The notes: a model not told the origin generated them from the letters alone. A stretch of 64,000 nucleotides of DNA from Paenibacillus sp. LHD-117 (GCF_030929555.1 NZ_JAVFVT010000013.1:1-64000); one strand, 5' to 3'; shown: positions 52,009 through 61,701, counted from the first letter of the stretch. Numbers and translations: made by a program.

Positions 52009-52135
52009 TGAACGTTTCCCTCCCGTTGACAAGCATCTAAAGCATGTATATGTTTGCAATTCCAAGATTATTAGCTAAAATGGAATTATTGTCGTGAGGG
52101 TTCAACAACCTCTTGAATGGGAAGGTGGGATAAGC

Positions 52136-52657
52136 TTGACGGAGCAGGGAAACATGCCGGAACAACCGGAAACGAAGGAGAAAAAATCCTTGTCGCTCAA
52201 CGTGGTGAGCAGCAAGAAACATAGAGGCTTCGGCGCGGGGTCGATCGACCTCAGCGACGTGGCTTGCGTCATGATCGACGAAGGCGTCGCGTATATCGAC
52301 GTAGGCATTATGCATGCCAAGAGCAAGGTGGAGCGCGGCATCAAGTTTACCCCGAATAAGGAAGATACGCCGAACGGCCGCCCGTGCTGGATCGTTTGGG
52401 TAGCCGTCGACCGTAATGAGGAAGGTTCGTATTACGCGGGCGTCACCTCTTGCGAGATGCTGGTCGATACGGAAGCGAAGCGGGGCTGGAAAATTCTCGC
52501 CGACCACGTGAACCGTCTGGATTACGCGATCAAACGTCGTTACATGCTCGACAATCTGGGGGAGACCGAGAAGGCGGCGCTTCGCAAGCTGCTGATCGAA
52601 CACAACGCGGATTGGTGGGATCGTTCGCCGGAAGAGCTGAAGGAAGCTCTGCAGTAA
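52136..52657 (+). CDS. ywhD: YwhD-family protein
   Basis: A 173-residue soluble protein matching the YwhD family of Bacillales in length and sequence, with KHRGFGAGSIDLSDVACVMI near its start and MHAKSKVERGIKFTPNKED in the middle. Function is unknown. It starts at TTG 52136, with AAGGTGGG 7 bases upstream; the longer GTG frame from 52094 has no site and would exceed family length. A terminator follows 40 bases after the stop. Confidence 0.85.
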   Translation: MTEQGNMPEQPETKEKKSLSLNVVSSKKHRGFGAGSIDLSDVACVMIDEGVAYIDVGIMHAKSKVERGIKFTPNKEDTPNGRPCWIVWVAVDRNEEGSYYAGVTSCEMLVDTEAKRGWKILADHVNRLDYAIKRRYMLDNLGETEKAALRKLLIEHNADWWDRSPEELKEALQ

Positions 52658-52696
52658 CGAGCCGCACCGTACGGCAAAATTAAATAGATAGTGGAA

Positions 52697-52741
52697 GGGG
52701 CTGTCTCAAGGTCTGAAATGACCTTTGGGACAGCCTTTTTT
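52697..52741 (+). terminator. Intrinsic terminator after ywhD
   Basis: GGCTGTC and an inner CAAGGTC (52699-52713) pair with GACCTTTG and GACAGCC (52720-52735), followed by TTTTTTT. Confidence 0.85.
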
Positions 52742-52932
52742 TGCATTCCGCATGATCGAAAAAGGATGTGTTAATGGAAAAAGCATACAATCACAAAAAT
52801 CGTAGATACGCGCGGACGGTTAAAGCATAGCGCAACAAAAAGTGGCGATTTCAGGGGGCGAAGGGGTTGTGATAGGTTAAGGCTGCAGGGCGGAAACGAA
52901 CAAATTCAATTAGAAAGGGGAATGACATTCGA

Positions 52933-53913
52933 ATGAAATCAGCTGCGCCGATCGAAGAACCCGCTCCAACCAAGCTGCCCGCCGAAACGTCGCCGCAAGT
53001 GAAACGGACGCCGGAATTTTGGAAGCAGCTTTCTCGCAACCGCTTTCTTTATATGCTGCTGGTACCCGTCGCGGCTTATCTTCTTCTTTTTAAATACGCG
53101 CCGATGTTCGGGGAAATCATAGCCTTCAAAAATTATCGCCTGGCAGACGGCATATGGGGCAGTCCATGGGTCGGATTCGATCAATTCGAGAAGCTGTTCG
53201 CAAGCCGGGAGTTTTATGTCGTGCTCAAAAATACGCTGCTTCTTAATTTGTACCATCTCGCGTTTGCGTTTCCCGTGCCGATCGTGTTGGCTATTCTGCT
53301 GAACGAGGTGCGGGTGGAGTGGTATAAGCGAACGCTGCAAAACTTGCTTTACATCCCCCATTTCATTTCATGGGTCGTGCTGGGGAGCATCGTGATCGCG
53401 CTGCTGTCGCCATCCACCGGTTTTGTGAACTACTTGCTGAAGGGCTTCGGGATGGAGCCGATCTACTTTATGGCCGACAAGGTTTGGTGGCCGATCAGCT
53501 TTATCGCCTCGGGCATCTGGAAGGAAGCGGGCTTCGGCACCATTCTCTATCTCGCCGCGATGGCTTCGATCGATCCGACGCAGTACGAAGCGGCCAGAAT
53601 CGACGGAGCAAGCAAGCTGAGGCAAATCTGGCATGTGACGCTGCCCGGCATCCGCAGCACGATCGCGATTCTGCTTATTTTGCAAGTCGGCCGAATGATG
53701 GACGTCGGATTCGAGCAGGTTTACGCGCTTCGCAACGACGCCGTGACGAGCGTTGCGGAAGTCATCAGCACGTTCGTGTATACGCGCGGCCTCGTCAATT
53801 TGCAGTACAGCTATACAACGGCTCTCGGCTTGTTCCAATCGGTCATCGCTTTAATCTTGATTGTGTCGGTGAACCGGATCATCAAGGCGATGGGGGAGCG
53901 GGGCCTATGGTAA
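52933..53913 (+). CDS. Polysaccharide ABC transporter permease, LplB/YteP type
   Basis: First permease of an oligosaccharide importer, 326 residues. A polar N-terminal tail (about 1-35) is followed by six membrane helices, with LLLFKYAPMFGEIIAFKNYR and the EAA loop YEAARIDGASKLRQIWHVTLP typical of LplB-like proteins. AAAGGGG lies upstream of ATG 52933. It opens an operon with the second permease, binding protein, regulator and GH105 enzyme. An ATPase is not encoded here; MsmX-type sharing is usual. Confidence 0.92.
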   Translation: MKSAAPIEEPAPTKLPAETSPQVKRTPEFWKQLSRNRFLYMLLVPVAAYLLLFKYAPMFGEIIAFKNYRLADGIWGSPWVGFDQFEKLFASREFYVVLKNTLLLNLYHLAFAFPVPIVLAILLNEVRVEWYKRTLQNLLYIPHFISWVVLGSIVIALLSPSTGFVNYLLKGFGMEPIYFMADKVWWPISFIASGIWKEAGFGTILYLAAMASIDPTQYEAARIDGASKLRQIWHVTLPGIRSTIAILLILQVGRMMDVGFEQVYALRNDAVTSVAEVISTFVYTRGLVNLQYSYTTALGLFQSVIALILIVSVNRIIKAMGERGLW

Positions 53914-53936
53914 CGAACAGGAAGGAGCGAGTCCCG

Positions 53937-54809
53937 ATGAGCAGCCGCAGTCGCCGGTTTTCTCCAGCAAGTTGGTTAAATTTCGTGTTCTTGGCGCTGT
54001 GCGCCTACGCGACCTTGTTTCCCTTCGTCAACATTATCGCGACGTCCTTCAGCAGCAGCCGGGCCATTAACGCAGGCGAAGTATTCATGTGGCCGATCGG
54101 ATTCAACCTCGATGCCTACCATAATCTGATCCGGGACGGACAGCTCGTCGTCGCCATGAAAAATACCGTCATCATCACCGTGGTGGGAACGGCGCTGAAC
54201 ATGCTGTTAACGGTCATGGCCGCCTATCCCTTGTCCAAATCGCGGCTGAAGGGCAGGAACATCATGCTCATGGCGATTTTGTTCACGATGCTGTTCAGCG
54301 GCGGCCTTATTCCGAACTTCTTGTTGCTGAACAGTCTCGACCTGATTAATACGTATTGGTCGCTATGGCTTCCCGCGCTGATAAGCGCTTATAACATGTT
54401 CGTCCTGAAGTCCTTCCTGGAAGGACTGCCCGAGGAGCTTGAGGAGTCGGCGGCGATCGACGGCGCCGGCGAATTCAGAATCCTGTGGCAGATCGTATTG
54501 CCGCTGTCGAAACCGGTTATTGCCGCCTTGACGCTATTCTACGCGGTGGGCTGGTGGAACTCGTATATGAACGTGCTTATCTATATCCGCGGCACGGATA
54601 AATTGTCGCTGATGGTGAAGCTGTATCAGATGATCGACCTGGTCAGCAGCGAGCTGCTGCGCGGCGAAGGCGTCATGCAAGCCGTCATCACGCCGGAGAG
54701 CATCCGGGCGGCCGCGATCGTGTTCGCCATCGTGCCAATCCTGTGCGTTTATCCGTTTCTCCAGAAGCATTTCATCAAAGGGGTGCTGCTGGGTTCCATC
54801 AAAGGGTAG
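53937..54809 (+). CDS. Carbohydrate ABC transporter permease, LplC/YtcP type
   Basis: Second permease, 290 residues, six membrane helices, EAA loop LEESAAIDGAGEFRILWQIV and the C-terminal FLQKHFIKGVLLGSIKG that marks YtcP/LplC proteins. ATG 53937 has AAGGAG 10 bases upstream; an in-frame ATG at 53907 overlaps the previous gene and is less likely. The much longer frame beginning at 53370 runs antisense to no gene but through the previous one in another frame and is not real. Confidence 0.9.
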   Translation: MSSRSRRFSPASWLNFVFLALCAYATLFPFVNIIATSFSSSRAINAGEVFMWPIGFNLDAYHNLIRDGQLVVAMKNTVIITVVGTALNMLLTVMAAYPLSKSRLKGRNIMLMAILFTMLFSGGLIPNFLLLNSLDLINTYWSLWLPALISAYNMFVLKSFLEGLPEELEESAAIDGAGEFRILWQIVLPLSKPVIAALTLFYAVGWWNSYMNVLIYIRGTDKLSLMVKLYQMIDLVSSELLRGEGVMQAVITPESIRAAAIVFAIVPILCVYPFLQKHFIKGVLLGSIKG

Positions 54810-54820
54810 CCCTATCAAAG

Positions 54821-54854
54821 TTATCAAACGCTCTTCCAGCGCGTTTTGATATAA
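54821..54854 (+). promoter_or_regulatory. Intercistronic hairpin between permease and binding-protein genes
   Basis: TTATCAAACGC pairs with GCGTTTTGATATAA (one bulged T) around a 9-base loop. It may stabilise or partially terminate the transcript, helping to set permease against binding-protein levels. Confidence 0.55.
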
Positions 54855-54880
54855 TAAAAATTACCAATAGGAGGTCAAGT

Positions 54881-56500
54881 ATGCAAAGAAACGGGAAAAA
54901 AATGAAGAAGAGGCATCTGCTGCTCATGATGGCCATGATCATGGCCATGCTCGCGACGGCTTGCTCGAATGGCGCGAACGGCTCCAATACGCCGGAGAAT
55001 GACGGCAAGCCGCAGGAGAGCGACCAGCCTTCCGGCGGCAAGCAGGGCGAAGAGGACCCGTACGAAGGATTGCCCAAGAAAGTAAGCATCTCTATGTTCG
55101 ACAGGGGACGCGTATCCAGCGACGAAGGCACCTACGAGGACAACCGCTGGGTGAAGTGGATCCGGGAGCAGTCCGGCATCGACGTATCGATCGTGCCGGT
55201 GCCTCGCAACCAGTCGCAGGATTCGCTGAACGTTCTCTTCGCTTCCAATCAAGCGCCCGATTTGGTCTGGGAGTATGACCGCTCTTATGTTGGCAAGCTG
55301 GTCTCGCAGGGCGTCATTCAACCGATTGGCGATTATATTGAAAAGTACAGCACGTCGTACAAAAAATATTTGGAAGAAAATCCGGATCTTCTGCCTCATC
55401 TGACTTTTAACGGAGAGATTTACGCCATAGCCACAAAAAGGCCGATCACGGGGATCGCGAACCACGGCATCTGGATCCGCCAGGATTGGCTGGATGAACT
55501 GAACCTGGAACAACCGCAGACCGTCGAACAATTCATCGAGGTCGCGAAAGCGTTCAAGGAACATGATCCGGACAGCTCGCCGATCGTAGGGCATACCACC
55601 AGCGATATCTACGCGGCGATGTACGGCGCCATAAACTCTATGTGGTATCTGGAGGACGGCAAGATGAAATACGGCGCGACGCTGGACCGGTTCGCCGAAG
55701 TAATCGAACTCGAGAAGCAGCTGTACGAGCTTGGCCTCGTCGACCGCGAATACTTGACGGATAACGACAATCAGCGTTCCAAGCAGCTATGGACCACGGG
55801 CAAGGCGGGCATTTACCTAGGCCAATGGGGGGGCGGAACCAACGACATCATGATCCAGGATCTGCTCGCGAACGTACCCGAAGCCCGTCCGGTTCCCATG
55901 GAAATGGTCGAATCCCCTTACGGCAGATACGGCGCGTTTCAGGAATCGACGCCTAACATCTTCGTAACGTTCAATAAAGAAATTAAAAACCCGAAGGCGG
56001 CCATCGAATATTTGGACTGGCTCGTGGACGGAGGTTGGTTCCCGCTCGCCTACGGCGAGGAAGGCGTCCATTACAACATGGTGAACGGCGTGCCGAAGCG
56101 GATCGACGAAGATAAATTCAATAAGGAAGTGCTTTACGCCGGCGAATACGCCGTGTTAAGGCAGCAGGTCGTAAATCCGGAGGATCTGCTCGCCATGGCC
56201 TCCGACGATGAAAAATCGCAGAAGATCGCCGGGCTGAACGTGGAATCGATCAAGCTTACGCTTAAGCACGAATTCCGGAGAGATATGCCTTACCAGCCAA
56301 GCTTTGACGAGATCAATGAAATCCGCTCGACGCTGGATACCTTCATCAAAGAGACGCGGGCGACCGCCGTCACGCAGGGCGAGAAATACGACGGCGCATG
56401 GGCGCTGGGCGAAATCCGCAAGGAATGGGAGCGTCTCGGCGGCGCGAAGGCCGAAGAGATCGCTCAGAAGTGGTACGAGGAGAACAAAGGGGGCTTTTAA
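54881..56500 (+). CDS. Oligosaccharide-binding lipoprotein, LplA/YtcQ type
   Basis: A 539-residue surface lipoprotein, longer than ordinary sugar-binding proteins, as expected for the LplA/YtcQ group. The signal peptide (KKRHLLLMMAMIMAMLATAC) ends in a lipobox Cys at about 27, followed by a Ser/Asn/Gly linker. The mature domain contains NRWVKWIREQSGIDVSIVPV and WIRQDWLDELNLEQP, both typical. ATG 54881 is chosen because AGGAGG precedes it. It delivers oligosaccharides to the two upstream permeases; with GH105 nearby, unsaturated uronic-acid oligosaccharides are likely (inference). Confidence 0.92.
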   Translation: MQRNGKKMKKRHLLLMMAMIMAMLATACSNGANGSNTPENDGKPQESDQPSGGKQGEEDPYEGLPKKVSISMFDRGRVSSDEGTYEDNRWVKWIREQSGIDVSIVPVPRNQSQDSLNVLFASNQAPDLVWEYDRSYVGKLVSQGVIQPIGDYIEKYSTSYKKYLEENPDLLPHLTFNGEIYAIATKRPITGIANHGIWIRQDWLDELNLEQPQTVEQFIEVAKAFKEHDPDSSPIVGHTTSDIYAAMYGAINSMWYLEDGKMKYGATLDRFAEVIELEKQLYELGLVDREYLTDNDNQRSKQLWTTGKAGIYLGQWGGGTNDIMIQDLLANVPEARPVPMEMVESPYGRYGAFQESTPNIFVTFNKEIKNPKAAIEYLDWLVDGGWFPLAYGEEGVHYNMVNGVPKRIDEDKFNKEVLYAGEYAVLRQQVVNPEDLLAMASDDEKSQKIAGLNVESIKLTLKHEFRRDMPYQPSFDEINEIRSTLDTFIKETRATAVTQGEKYDGAWALGEIRKEWERLGGAKAEEIAQKWYEENKGGF

Positions 56501-56539
56501 AGACAGTCGCAAGAACGGGTAAACAAAGGGGGAACTAGA

Positions 56540-58867
56540 ATGAAGCTGGCAAAAAATCGAAGGCATGTCAAAGCGATCGGCGTTTTGTCCATCGTCTTGT
56601 TCCTCCTCGTTTCCTCCTCGATATTTTTTACCTATACCATATTCAACGGCCAATTGAAGCAGCAGCTGATCGACACGAACATGGAGCTGCTCGGGCAGGT
56701 GGAGCATAAGCTGGAGCTTACCTTGAAGCATATCGACAAGTCGACGATCCAATTGCTCAAAAACGAAGACGTTGTCCGGTTTTACAATTACGAGCTGAAC
56801 GAGCAGGGAACCAAAAACAATCAGATCCGGGTTTCCAATCTGATCACGGGCGCGATCCAGAGCATGGACTATATATTCACCATCGATCTGTACTCGTACG
56901 ATAAGCAGCGGCTCGTCTCGGGCAATATTTTGACGGAAAAGGATTTGTCGGGCGACTTTCAATGGGTTTCCCAATTCGAGCAATACGATGGTTTCTTCGA
57001 ATGGATTACGACTCGCAAAGTGATGATCAACCGATCCCAATATCCCGTCTACCGGAACGTCGTGACGCTCGTCCGGACGTATCCGCTCATCCATTCCGCC
57101 GGCTCGAGGAAAGGCGCCATTGCCGTCAATATCAAGGAAGATTCCTTATTCGGACTCATCCAGAACACGGCGGAAACGGATGAAGGCCAGACGTTTATCG
57201 TCGACCGCGAAGGCGTCGTCGTGCTTCATCTGGACAACGGCAAGCTGGGCAAGGACATTAGCGAGTTTCCTTACATCGGCACCCTGTTAAACGATCCGGA
57301 AGGGAGCGGCCATTTCATTGCCGACGTGGACCAGACAACCTCCTCGGTATTCTATGTCGATGCCGCTTATACCGGCTGGCATATCGTGCGCGTTGTGCCC
57401 GAATCCCAGTTTTCCAAGCCGCTTGCCCTATTCCGGAACGGGCTGGCCGTGCTTGCGGTCGTCCTGTTCGTTGTCGCGACATCGTCCGCCGCCGTGATCG
57501 GCCGATGGACGTTTAAACCGATGAACCGGTTTGCGCAGTCGATGAGAAACCGGCTGACGGATTCCCCCAAACCGTCGATGAAGAAATACACCGATGAATT
57601 CCATTATTTCGAATCTACGGTGCAGGATATTATGGATGACCGGAATCAGCTGCATAGACAGGTCGTGGAGAGCAAGCCGCTGCTGAAGTGGAGGCTTATG
57701 TCGGATCTGCTGTCGGGCCAGATTAAAAATCAGGCCATGCTGCAGCCATACATGGACATGTTGAACATTACATCGTTCGGCAGCCGCTATGTCGTCATGA
57801 GCGTCGAGTTCGACAACAAAGGACAGATTTCTTCGCCGCGCGATTTGAAGCTGTATGCGTACGCGCTGTGCAACGTGGCCGAGGAATTGATGAATGCCGA
57901 GAGCCAGGGCATCGCGGCCGAGCTGGACGATGGCAAATGCGCGGTCATTATGAGCTTTGAAGACGAAGACGACAGGGAGCGCCATTTCATGCGGGCGGTA
58001 GCGGTCGCGGACCTGATGAAGGAGTTCGTCCAGGAGTATTTGGGCCGGACGATTACGATCGGCATTGGCGAGCCGGTGGAGCAGCTTGGCGAGATCCGCC
58101 GTTCCTACAAGCAGTCGCTGGAGGCGCTGAGCTACAAGCTGGTAATGGGGGGCAATTCCATTATTACGCGAGAGGATATTACGGGAGATCCGTCCCCGCA
58201 ATTCTATAAACTGTTCGGTATGACGGACGGCATTATGGCTTCGGTTAAGCTTTCGGACGCAGATAAGATGTATGCGCAAGTGCGCAAATGGTTTGAATCG
58301 ATCGCGGAACAGAGCGTTCCGTCGGAAATGATCATGCAGTCGGTCGTGCAGTGCCTGATGAAAGCGGCCACCGCGGCCGCGGAGATCGGCGTGGATACGG
58401 AAGGGGTTTTCCCCGAGCAGTCGCTGGTCGACATGCTGAACCAATACGAGCGGCTGGAGCAGCTGGAGCAATTTACGCTCGGCGCGCTCGACCGGCTGAT
58501 TGTCCGCATCAAGGAGAAGCGCAGCAGCCGCGAGAAGAATGGCGTCATTGACAAAGCGATGCAGTACATCCAGGAGCACTACATGCGCAGCGACCTTTCG
58601 CTCAATTTGCTTGCCAGCGAATTCCATATCAGCGTTTCCCATTTGAGCAAGTTATTCAAGGAACAGAAAGAATGTAATTTTATCGATTACGTAATGGAAA
58701 TCCGGATGGGCCATGCCAAAGAACGGCTTGCAAGCACGGAGGACAAAATAAGAGACATCGCGGAGCAGGTAGGCTACTCCAATGTAAACAGCTTCGTGCG
58801 TATCTTCAAGAAAATGACAGGGCTCACGCCGACGGAATACAGGGAGAAAGCTCGGATGGGAGGATGA
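56540..58867 (+). CDS. Membrane-bound sensor fused to AraC-family DNA-binding domain
   Basis: A 775-residue one-protein sensor and regulator. Helix 1 (about 12-33) and helix 2 (about 298-320) flank an extracellular dCache-like sensor. A HAMP-like stretch and a degenerate GGDEF-like or linker region follow, then the AraC output domain (about 675-770: LSLNLLASEFHISVSHLSKLFK and KIRDIAEQVGYSNVNSFVRIFK). Such membrane AraC proteins replace a YesM/YesN pair and regulate the adjacent Lpl-type importer in Paenibacillus. AAAGGGGG precedes ATG 56540. It is placed between the binding-protein gene and GH105, within the operon. Confidence 0.88.
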   Translation: MKLAKNRRHVKAIGVLSIVLFLLVSSSIFFTYTIFNGQLKQQLIDTNMELLGQVEHKLELTLKHIDKSTIQLLKNEDVVRFYNYELNEQGTKNNQIRVSNLITGAIQSMDYIFTIDLYSYDKQRLVSGNILTEKDLSGDFQWVSQFEQYDGFFEWITTRKVMINRSQYPVYRNVVTLVRTYPLIHSAGSRKGAIAVNIKEDSLFGLIQNTAETDEGQTFIVDREGVVVLHLDNGKLGKDISEFPYIGTLLNDPEGSGHFIADVDQTTSSVFYVDAAYTGWHIVRVVPESQFSKPLALFRNGLAVLAVVLFVVATSSAAVIGRWTFKPMNRFAQSMRNRLTDSPKPSMKKYTDEFHYFESTVQDIMDDRNQLHRQVVESKPLLKWRLMSDLLSGQIKNQAMLQPYMDMLNITSFGSRYVVMSVEFDNKGQISSPRDLKLYAYALCNVAEELMNAESQGIAAELDDGKCAVIMSFEDEDDRERHFMRAVAVADLMKEFVQEYLGRTITIGIGEPVEQLGEIRRSYKQSLEALSYKLVMGGNSIITREDITGDPSPQFYKLFGMTDGIMASVKLSDADKMYAQVRKWFESIAEQSVPSEMIMQSVVQCLMKAATAAAEIGVDTEGVFPEQSLVDMLNQYERLEQLEQFTLGALDRLIVRIKEKRSSREKNGVIDKAMQYIQEHYMRSDLSLNLLASEFHISVSHLSKLFKEQKECNFIDYVMEIRMGHAKERLASTEDKIRDIAEQVGYSNVNSFVRIFKKMTGLTPTEYREKARMGG

Positions 58868-58873
58868 TGCGGC

Positions 58874-59950
58874 TTGCCTGCGATGACAGCAGAATCGGTG
58901 AAGGAACAAGCGGATCGCGTATATCGGTTCATGACGGCCGGTCGATACCGGGAATGGGGAATGGATATCGACCATTGGGACTGGGTTCCCGGCGTCGGCG
59001 TCATTTCGATTATGGAATATGGGATACTGACGAGGCATGAACCGGCTATTGCCTATGTGTCGGACTGGGTAGAGAGAAACGGTGAGAAGGCGGCCCGGAA
59101 GCGGGTTATTAATTCGATGGCGCCGTTCGCGGTATTCCCCGACCTATACCGTCATAGCGGCAATCGCTCGTATGACGAGCAATCAAGTGCCGTTGCGCGC
59201 TGGATGCTGGAAGAAGCCCCGCGGACGAGAGAAGGCGCCTTCGAGCATACGGTAACGGAGCCGGCGAGTTTTCCCGAGCAGGTGTGGGCCGATACCGCCT
59301 TCATGGCGGTCGTCTTTCTGGCCAGATTCGCCGGCTTAAGCGGTGACCGCAAAGTTGCGGAGGAAGCTTTGGCGCAATCGCTCGTTCACTTGCGGTTGCT
59401 GCAGGATGACGATACCGGCGTGCTGTTTCACGGATGGGATTGCGGGTCCGGAAACCACATGTCGGCGGCGCGCTGGACCCGGGCTAATGCTTGGGTCGCG
59501 TTAGCTATACCGGAGATCGCGATGAACATTGGCGGCTTGGTCGAAATTCCGGAAGAATTCAGGGAGCGGTATGGACGGCTTGCTGCGGGATTAAGGTCGT
59601 ATCAAAGCGCCGACGGGCTGTGGCATACCGTTTTGGACCGGCCTGGTTTTTATAAAGAAACTTCGGGCAGCGCCGGGATTGCGTGCGGTTTCTTGAAAGG
59701 AGTCCGCGCGGGACTGCTTGAAGCCTCTTACCTGCAAGCGGGCGCAAGGACCGTGGAAGGGTTGCTTCCGTTCATTACATCCGAAGGAGAAGTAACGTCC
59801 GTGTCTGGAGGGACGCCGGTTATGCCGTCTATCGAAGCGTACAACACTATCCCGTTGATTCCGACGCTGTACGGTCAGGGATTAACCTTGATGCTGCTTG
59901 CGGAAACGGCATCGCTGCTATCGGGAAAGGAGCGAAGTGAACGGAAATGA
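58874..59950 (+). CDS. GH105 unsaturated glucuronyl/rhamnogalacturonyl hydrolase
   Basis: A 358-residue cytoplasmic enzyme with the (alpha/alpha)6 fold of GH105 (YteR-like). It removes the unsaturated uronic acid that lyases leave at the end of oligosaccharides. FPEQVWADTAFM carries the likely general acid, Asp140 (near Asp143 of YteR); GVLFHGWD and ARWTRANAWVALAIPE are family motifs. It starts at TTG 58874, with GGGAGG 11 bases upstream, 6 bases after the regulator stop. It overlaps the next gene by 4 bp. This enzyme is the main clue that the operon handles pectic or other uronide oligosaccharides. Confidence 0.88.
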   Translation: MPAMTAESVKEQADRVYRFMTAGRYREWGMDIDHWDWVPGVGVISIMEYGILTRHEPAIAYVSDWVERNGEKAARKRVINSMAPFAVFPDLYRHSGNRSYDEQSSAVARWMLEEAPRTREGAFEHTVTEPASFPEQVWADTAFMAVVFLARFAGLSGDRKVAEEALAQSLVHLRLLQDDDTGVLFHGWDCGSGNHMSAARWTRANAWVALAIPEIAMNIGGLVEIPEEFRERYGRLAAGLRSYQSADGLWHTVLDRPGFYKETSGSAGIACGFLKGVRAGLLEASYLQAGARTVEGLLPFITSEGEVTSVSGGTPVMPSIEAYNTIPLIPTLYGQGLTLMLLAETASLLSGKERSERK

Positions 59951-61629
59951 AAGCCTCCATCAACCAACTTGAAATGTTGCTGCGGACGATACGCTCGAAG
60001 GAGTCCGCCTACAATGAAAAGATCCGAATGCTGAGTTCGCCTTTCAACAGTCCGGGTTATCATACAACGATTAAAGCAGCGGATGTTATTCATTCGACCT
60101 ATCATTCTTTGATCTATGCGCTAGGCTTACTCGATACGGAGGTTGAGGCCTACGAGCAGCGCGCGTTCGACATTATGGAGCAAGTGATCGCCATGCAGGA
60201 TACGGACCGCAGCCGCAGTACCTTCGGGATTTGGCCGTGGTTTTACGAGGAGTCGTTGGACCAAATGTCGCCTCCCGATTGGAACTGGGCGGACTTCTGC
60301 GGCAAGCAGCTGGTGCTTGCGGAGCTTCGCCATGGCGGCCGCTTCCCGGCACGATTGCGCCAAGCGTTGCGACAGGCGGTCTTCCATGCTTGCGACGCGA
60401 TCATGCTGCGAAACGTAGGTCCGAGCTATACGAACATCGCCATCATGGGAGCGTTCGTTACATTGATCGCCGGCGAAGTTTATGAGCGAGGGGATTACGC
60501 GAGCTACGGTTTGGAGCGATTGGAGAAGCTGGCCGACTATACGCGGCAAAGGGGAGCTTTCCAAGAATACAATAGTCCTACTTATACGTACGTCGCGATC
60601 GTGGAATTGTCCAAAATCGCTTCGGCAACGGTTAGCTCCAAGGCAAAAGCGCTTAGCGGCGAACTATTGGATAGGGCTTGGAAAAGCGTGGGCGACTATT
60701 ACCATGCAGCGACAGGGCAATGGTCGGGACCTCATAGCCGCGCCTACCAGACCCTATTGCGCGATCAGAGCAAGGCTTTCCTGCAATTGGCGACGGAGGG
60801 CGCGCTCCTGTTCTACCCCTGGGAGGAGCTTCCTTACGACGCGGAGTGGTTCGGCTGCGGCATCCATTGTCCGGCGGAGCACATCGGAGCTTTTTTTGCC
60901 TCCGAAACCCGGACAATCCGGCAATGCTACGAGTCGGGCGAAGGAGGCGACAAATGGGCGACGACTTATATGACGCCAAGCTACACGCTCGGGAGCTTCG
61001 GCAAAGAGATCATGTGGAATCAAAGAAGGGTTCTACTGGGTTACTTCGATAACGACGGAGAGCCGACGTACGTGCATTTGCGTTTCCTGCACGACGGCTA
61101 CGATTACTGCTCGGCCTTATTCCGATCCGTCCAGGAGGATGGACATGTGCTGTTCGGAATCGGCTTTCTCGCGGAAGGCGGCGTCACGCATCCCAGTCTC
61201 GACAGGATGAACGGCCGCATTGAAGCTTCGGACTTTAGGCTGCGGCTCGAGATCGGCGGCTGCCTGGACCGGGTAAGCGCTGCTTCGCAAGGCACCGGAG
61301 CGGAGATTCGGATTCACGGCATGCACGTGCAGCTTCGGACTTGGCATGCGGCCTTCGGACCGTTTATCGCCGAACGGCCTTGGCGTTGGGAGGTCAGCCG
61401 GGATAGCGGCAAATGGAATGTCGACTTCGTTATTCATGCAGGAGAACGAACAGAAATCGATTTCCGCCGGCTAGGCTCCGCGGTGATGTGTTTCTCCTTA
61501 ACGGTAGGAGAGCGGGAGAAGCCGTTTGTTCCCGAAATGGCAGAGGCGGACGGAGTTATGACGGTTCAAGGATTCTGGAGCGATCGCGAAATGAACCTCT
61601 CCTTGCCGACGCGTCCCGTAGGGAGCTAG
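59947..61629 (+). CDS. Unrecognised 560-residue protein coupled to GH105 (possible uronide-acting enzyme)
   Basis: This 560-residue soluble protein starts by a 4-bp ATGA overlap with GH105, so the two are made together. No signal peptide is present. The first about 290 residues look all-helical, with repeated aromatic and small-residue turns such as PDWNWADFCGKQL, GPSYTNIAIMGAF, QEYNSPTYTYVAI and QWSGPHSRAYQ, as in alpha/alpha-toroid lyases and hydrolases. The remainder (about 330-555) is beta-rich (YVHLRFLHDGYDYCSALFRS, then repeated short strands), as in the C-terminal sandwiches of polysaccharide lyases. I do not recognise a named family. An enzyme acting on the same oligosaccharide is inferred from fold guess and coupling. 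A hairpin terminator follows. Confidence 0.6.
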   Translation: MKASINQLEMLLRTIRSKESAYNEKIRMLSSPFNSPGYHTTIKAADVIHSTYHSLIYALGLLDTEVEAYEQRAFDIMEQVIAMQDTDRSRSTFGIWPWFYEESLDQMSPPDWNWADFCGKQLVLAELRHGGRFPARLRQALRQAVFHACDAIMLRNVGPSYTNIAIMGAFVTLIAGEVYERGDYASYGLERLEKLADYTRQRGAFQEYNSPTYTYVAIVELSKIASATVSSKAKALSGELLDRAWKSVGDYYHAATGQWSGPHSRAYQTLLRDQSKAFLQLATEGALLFYPWEELPYDAEWFGCGIHCPAEHIGAFFASETRTIRQCYESGEGGDKWATTYMTPSYTLGSFGKEIMWNQRRVLLGYFDNDGEPTYVHLRFLHDGYDYCSALFRSVQEDGHVLFGIGFLAEGGVTHPSLDRMNGRIEASDFRLRLEIGGCLDRVSAASQGTGAEIRIHGMHVQLRTWHAAFGPFIAERPWRWEVSRDSGKWNVDFVIHAGERTEIDFRRLGSAVMCFSLTVGEREKPFVPEMAEADGVMTVQGFWSDREMNLSLPTRPVGS

Positions 61630-61670
61630 AAGCGGACCGATTGAATCAAAACCCATATGAAGATCGTTGG

Positions 61671-61701
61671 ATAACCCACTTGTGATCGACAAGTGGGTTA
61701 T
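61671..61701 (+). terminator. Terminator of the uronide operon
   Basis: ATAACCCACTTG (61671-61682) pairs perfectly with CAAGTGGGTTAT (61690-61701), followed by TTATGAT. Confidence 0.75.

Noticed and set aside
53370..53936. Upstream extension of the second Lpl-type permease
   Set aside because: It overlaps the first permease in another frame, and a good ribosome site precedes ATG 53937.
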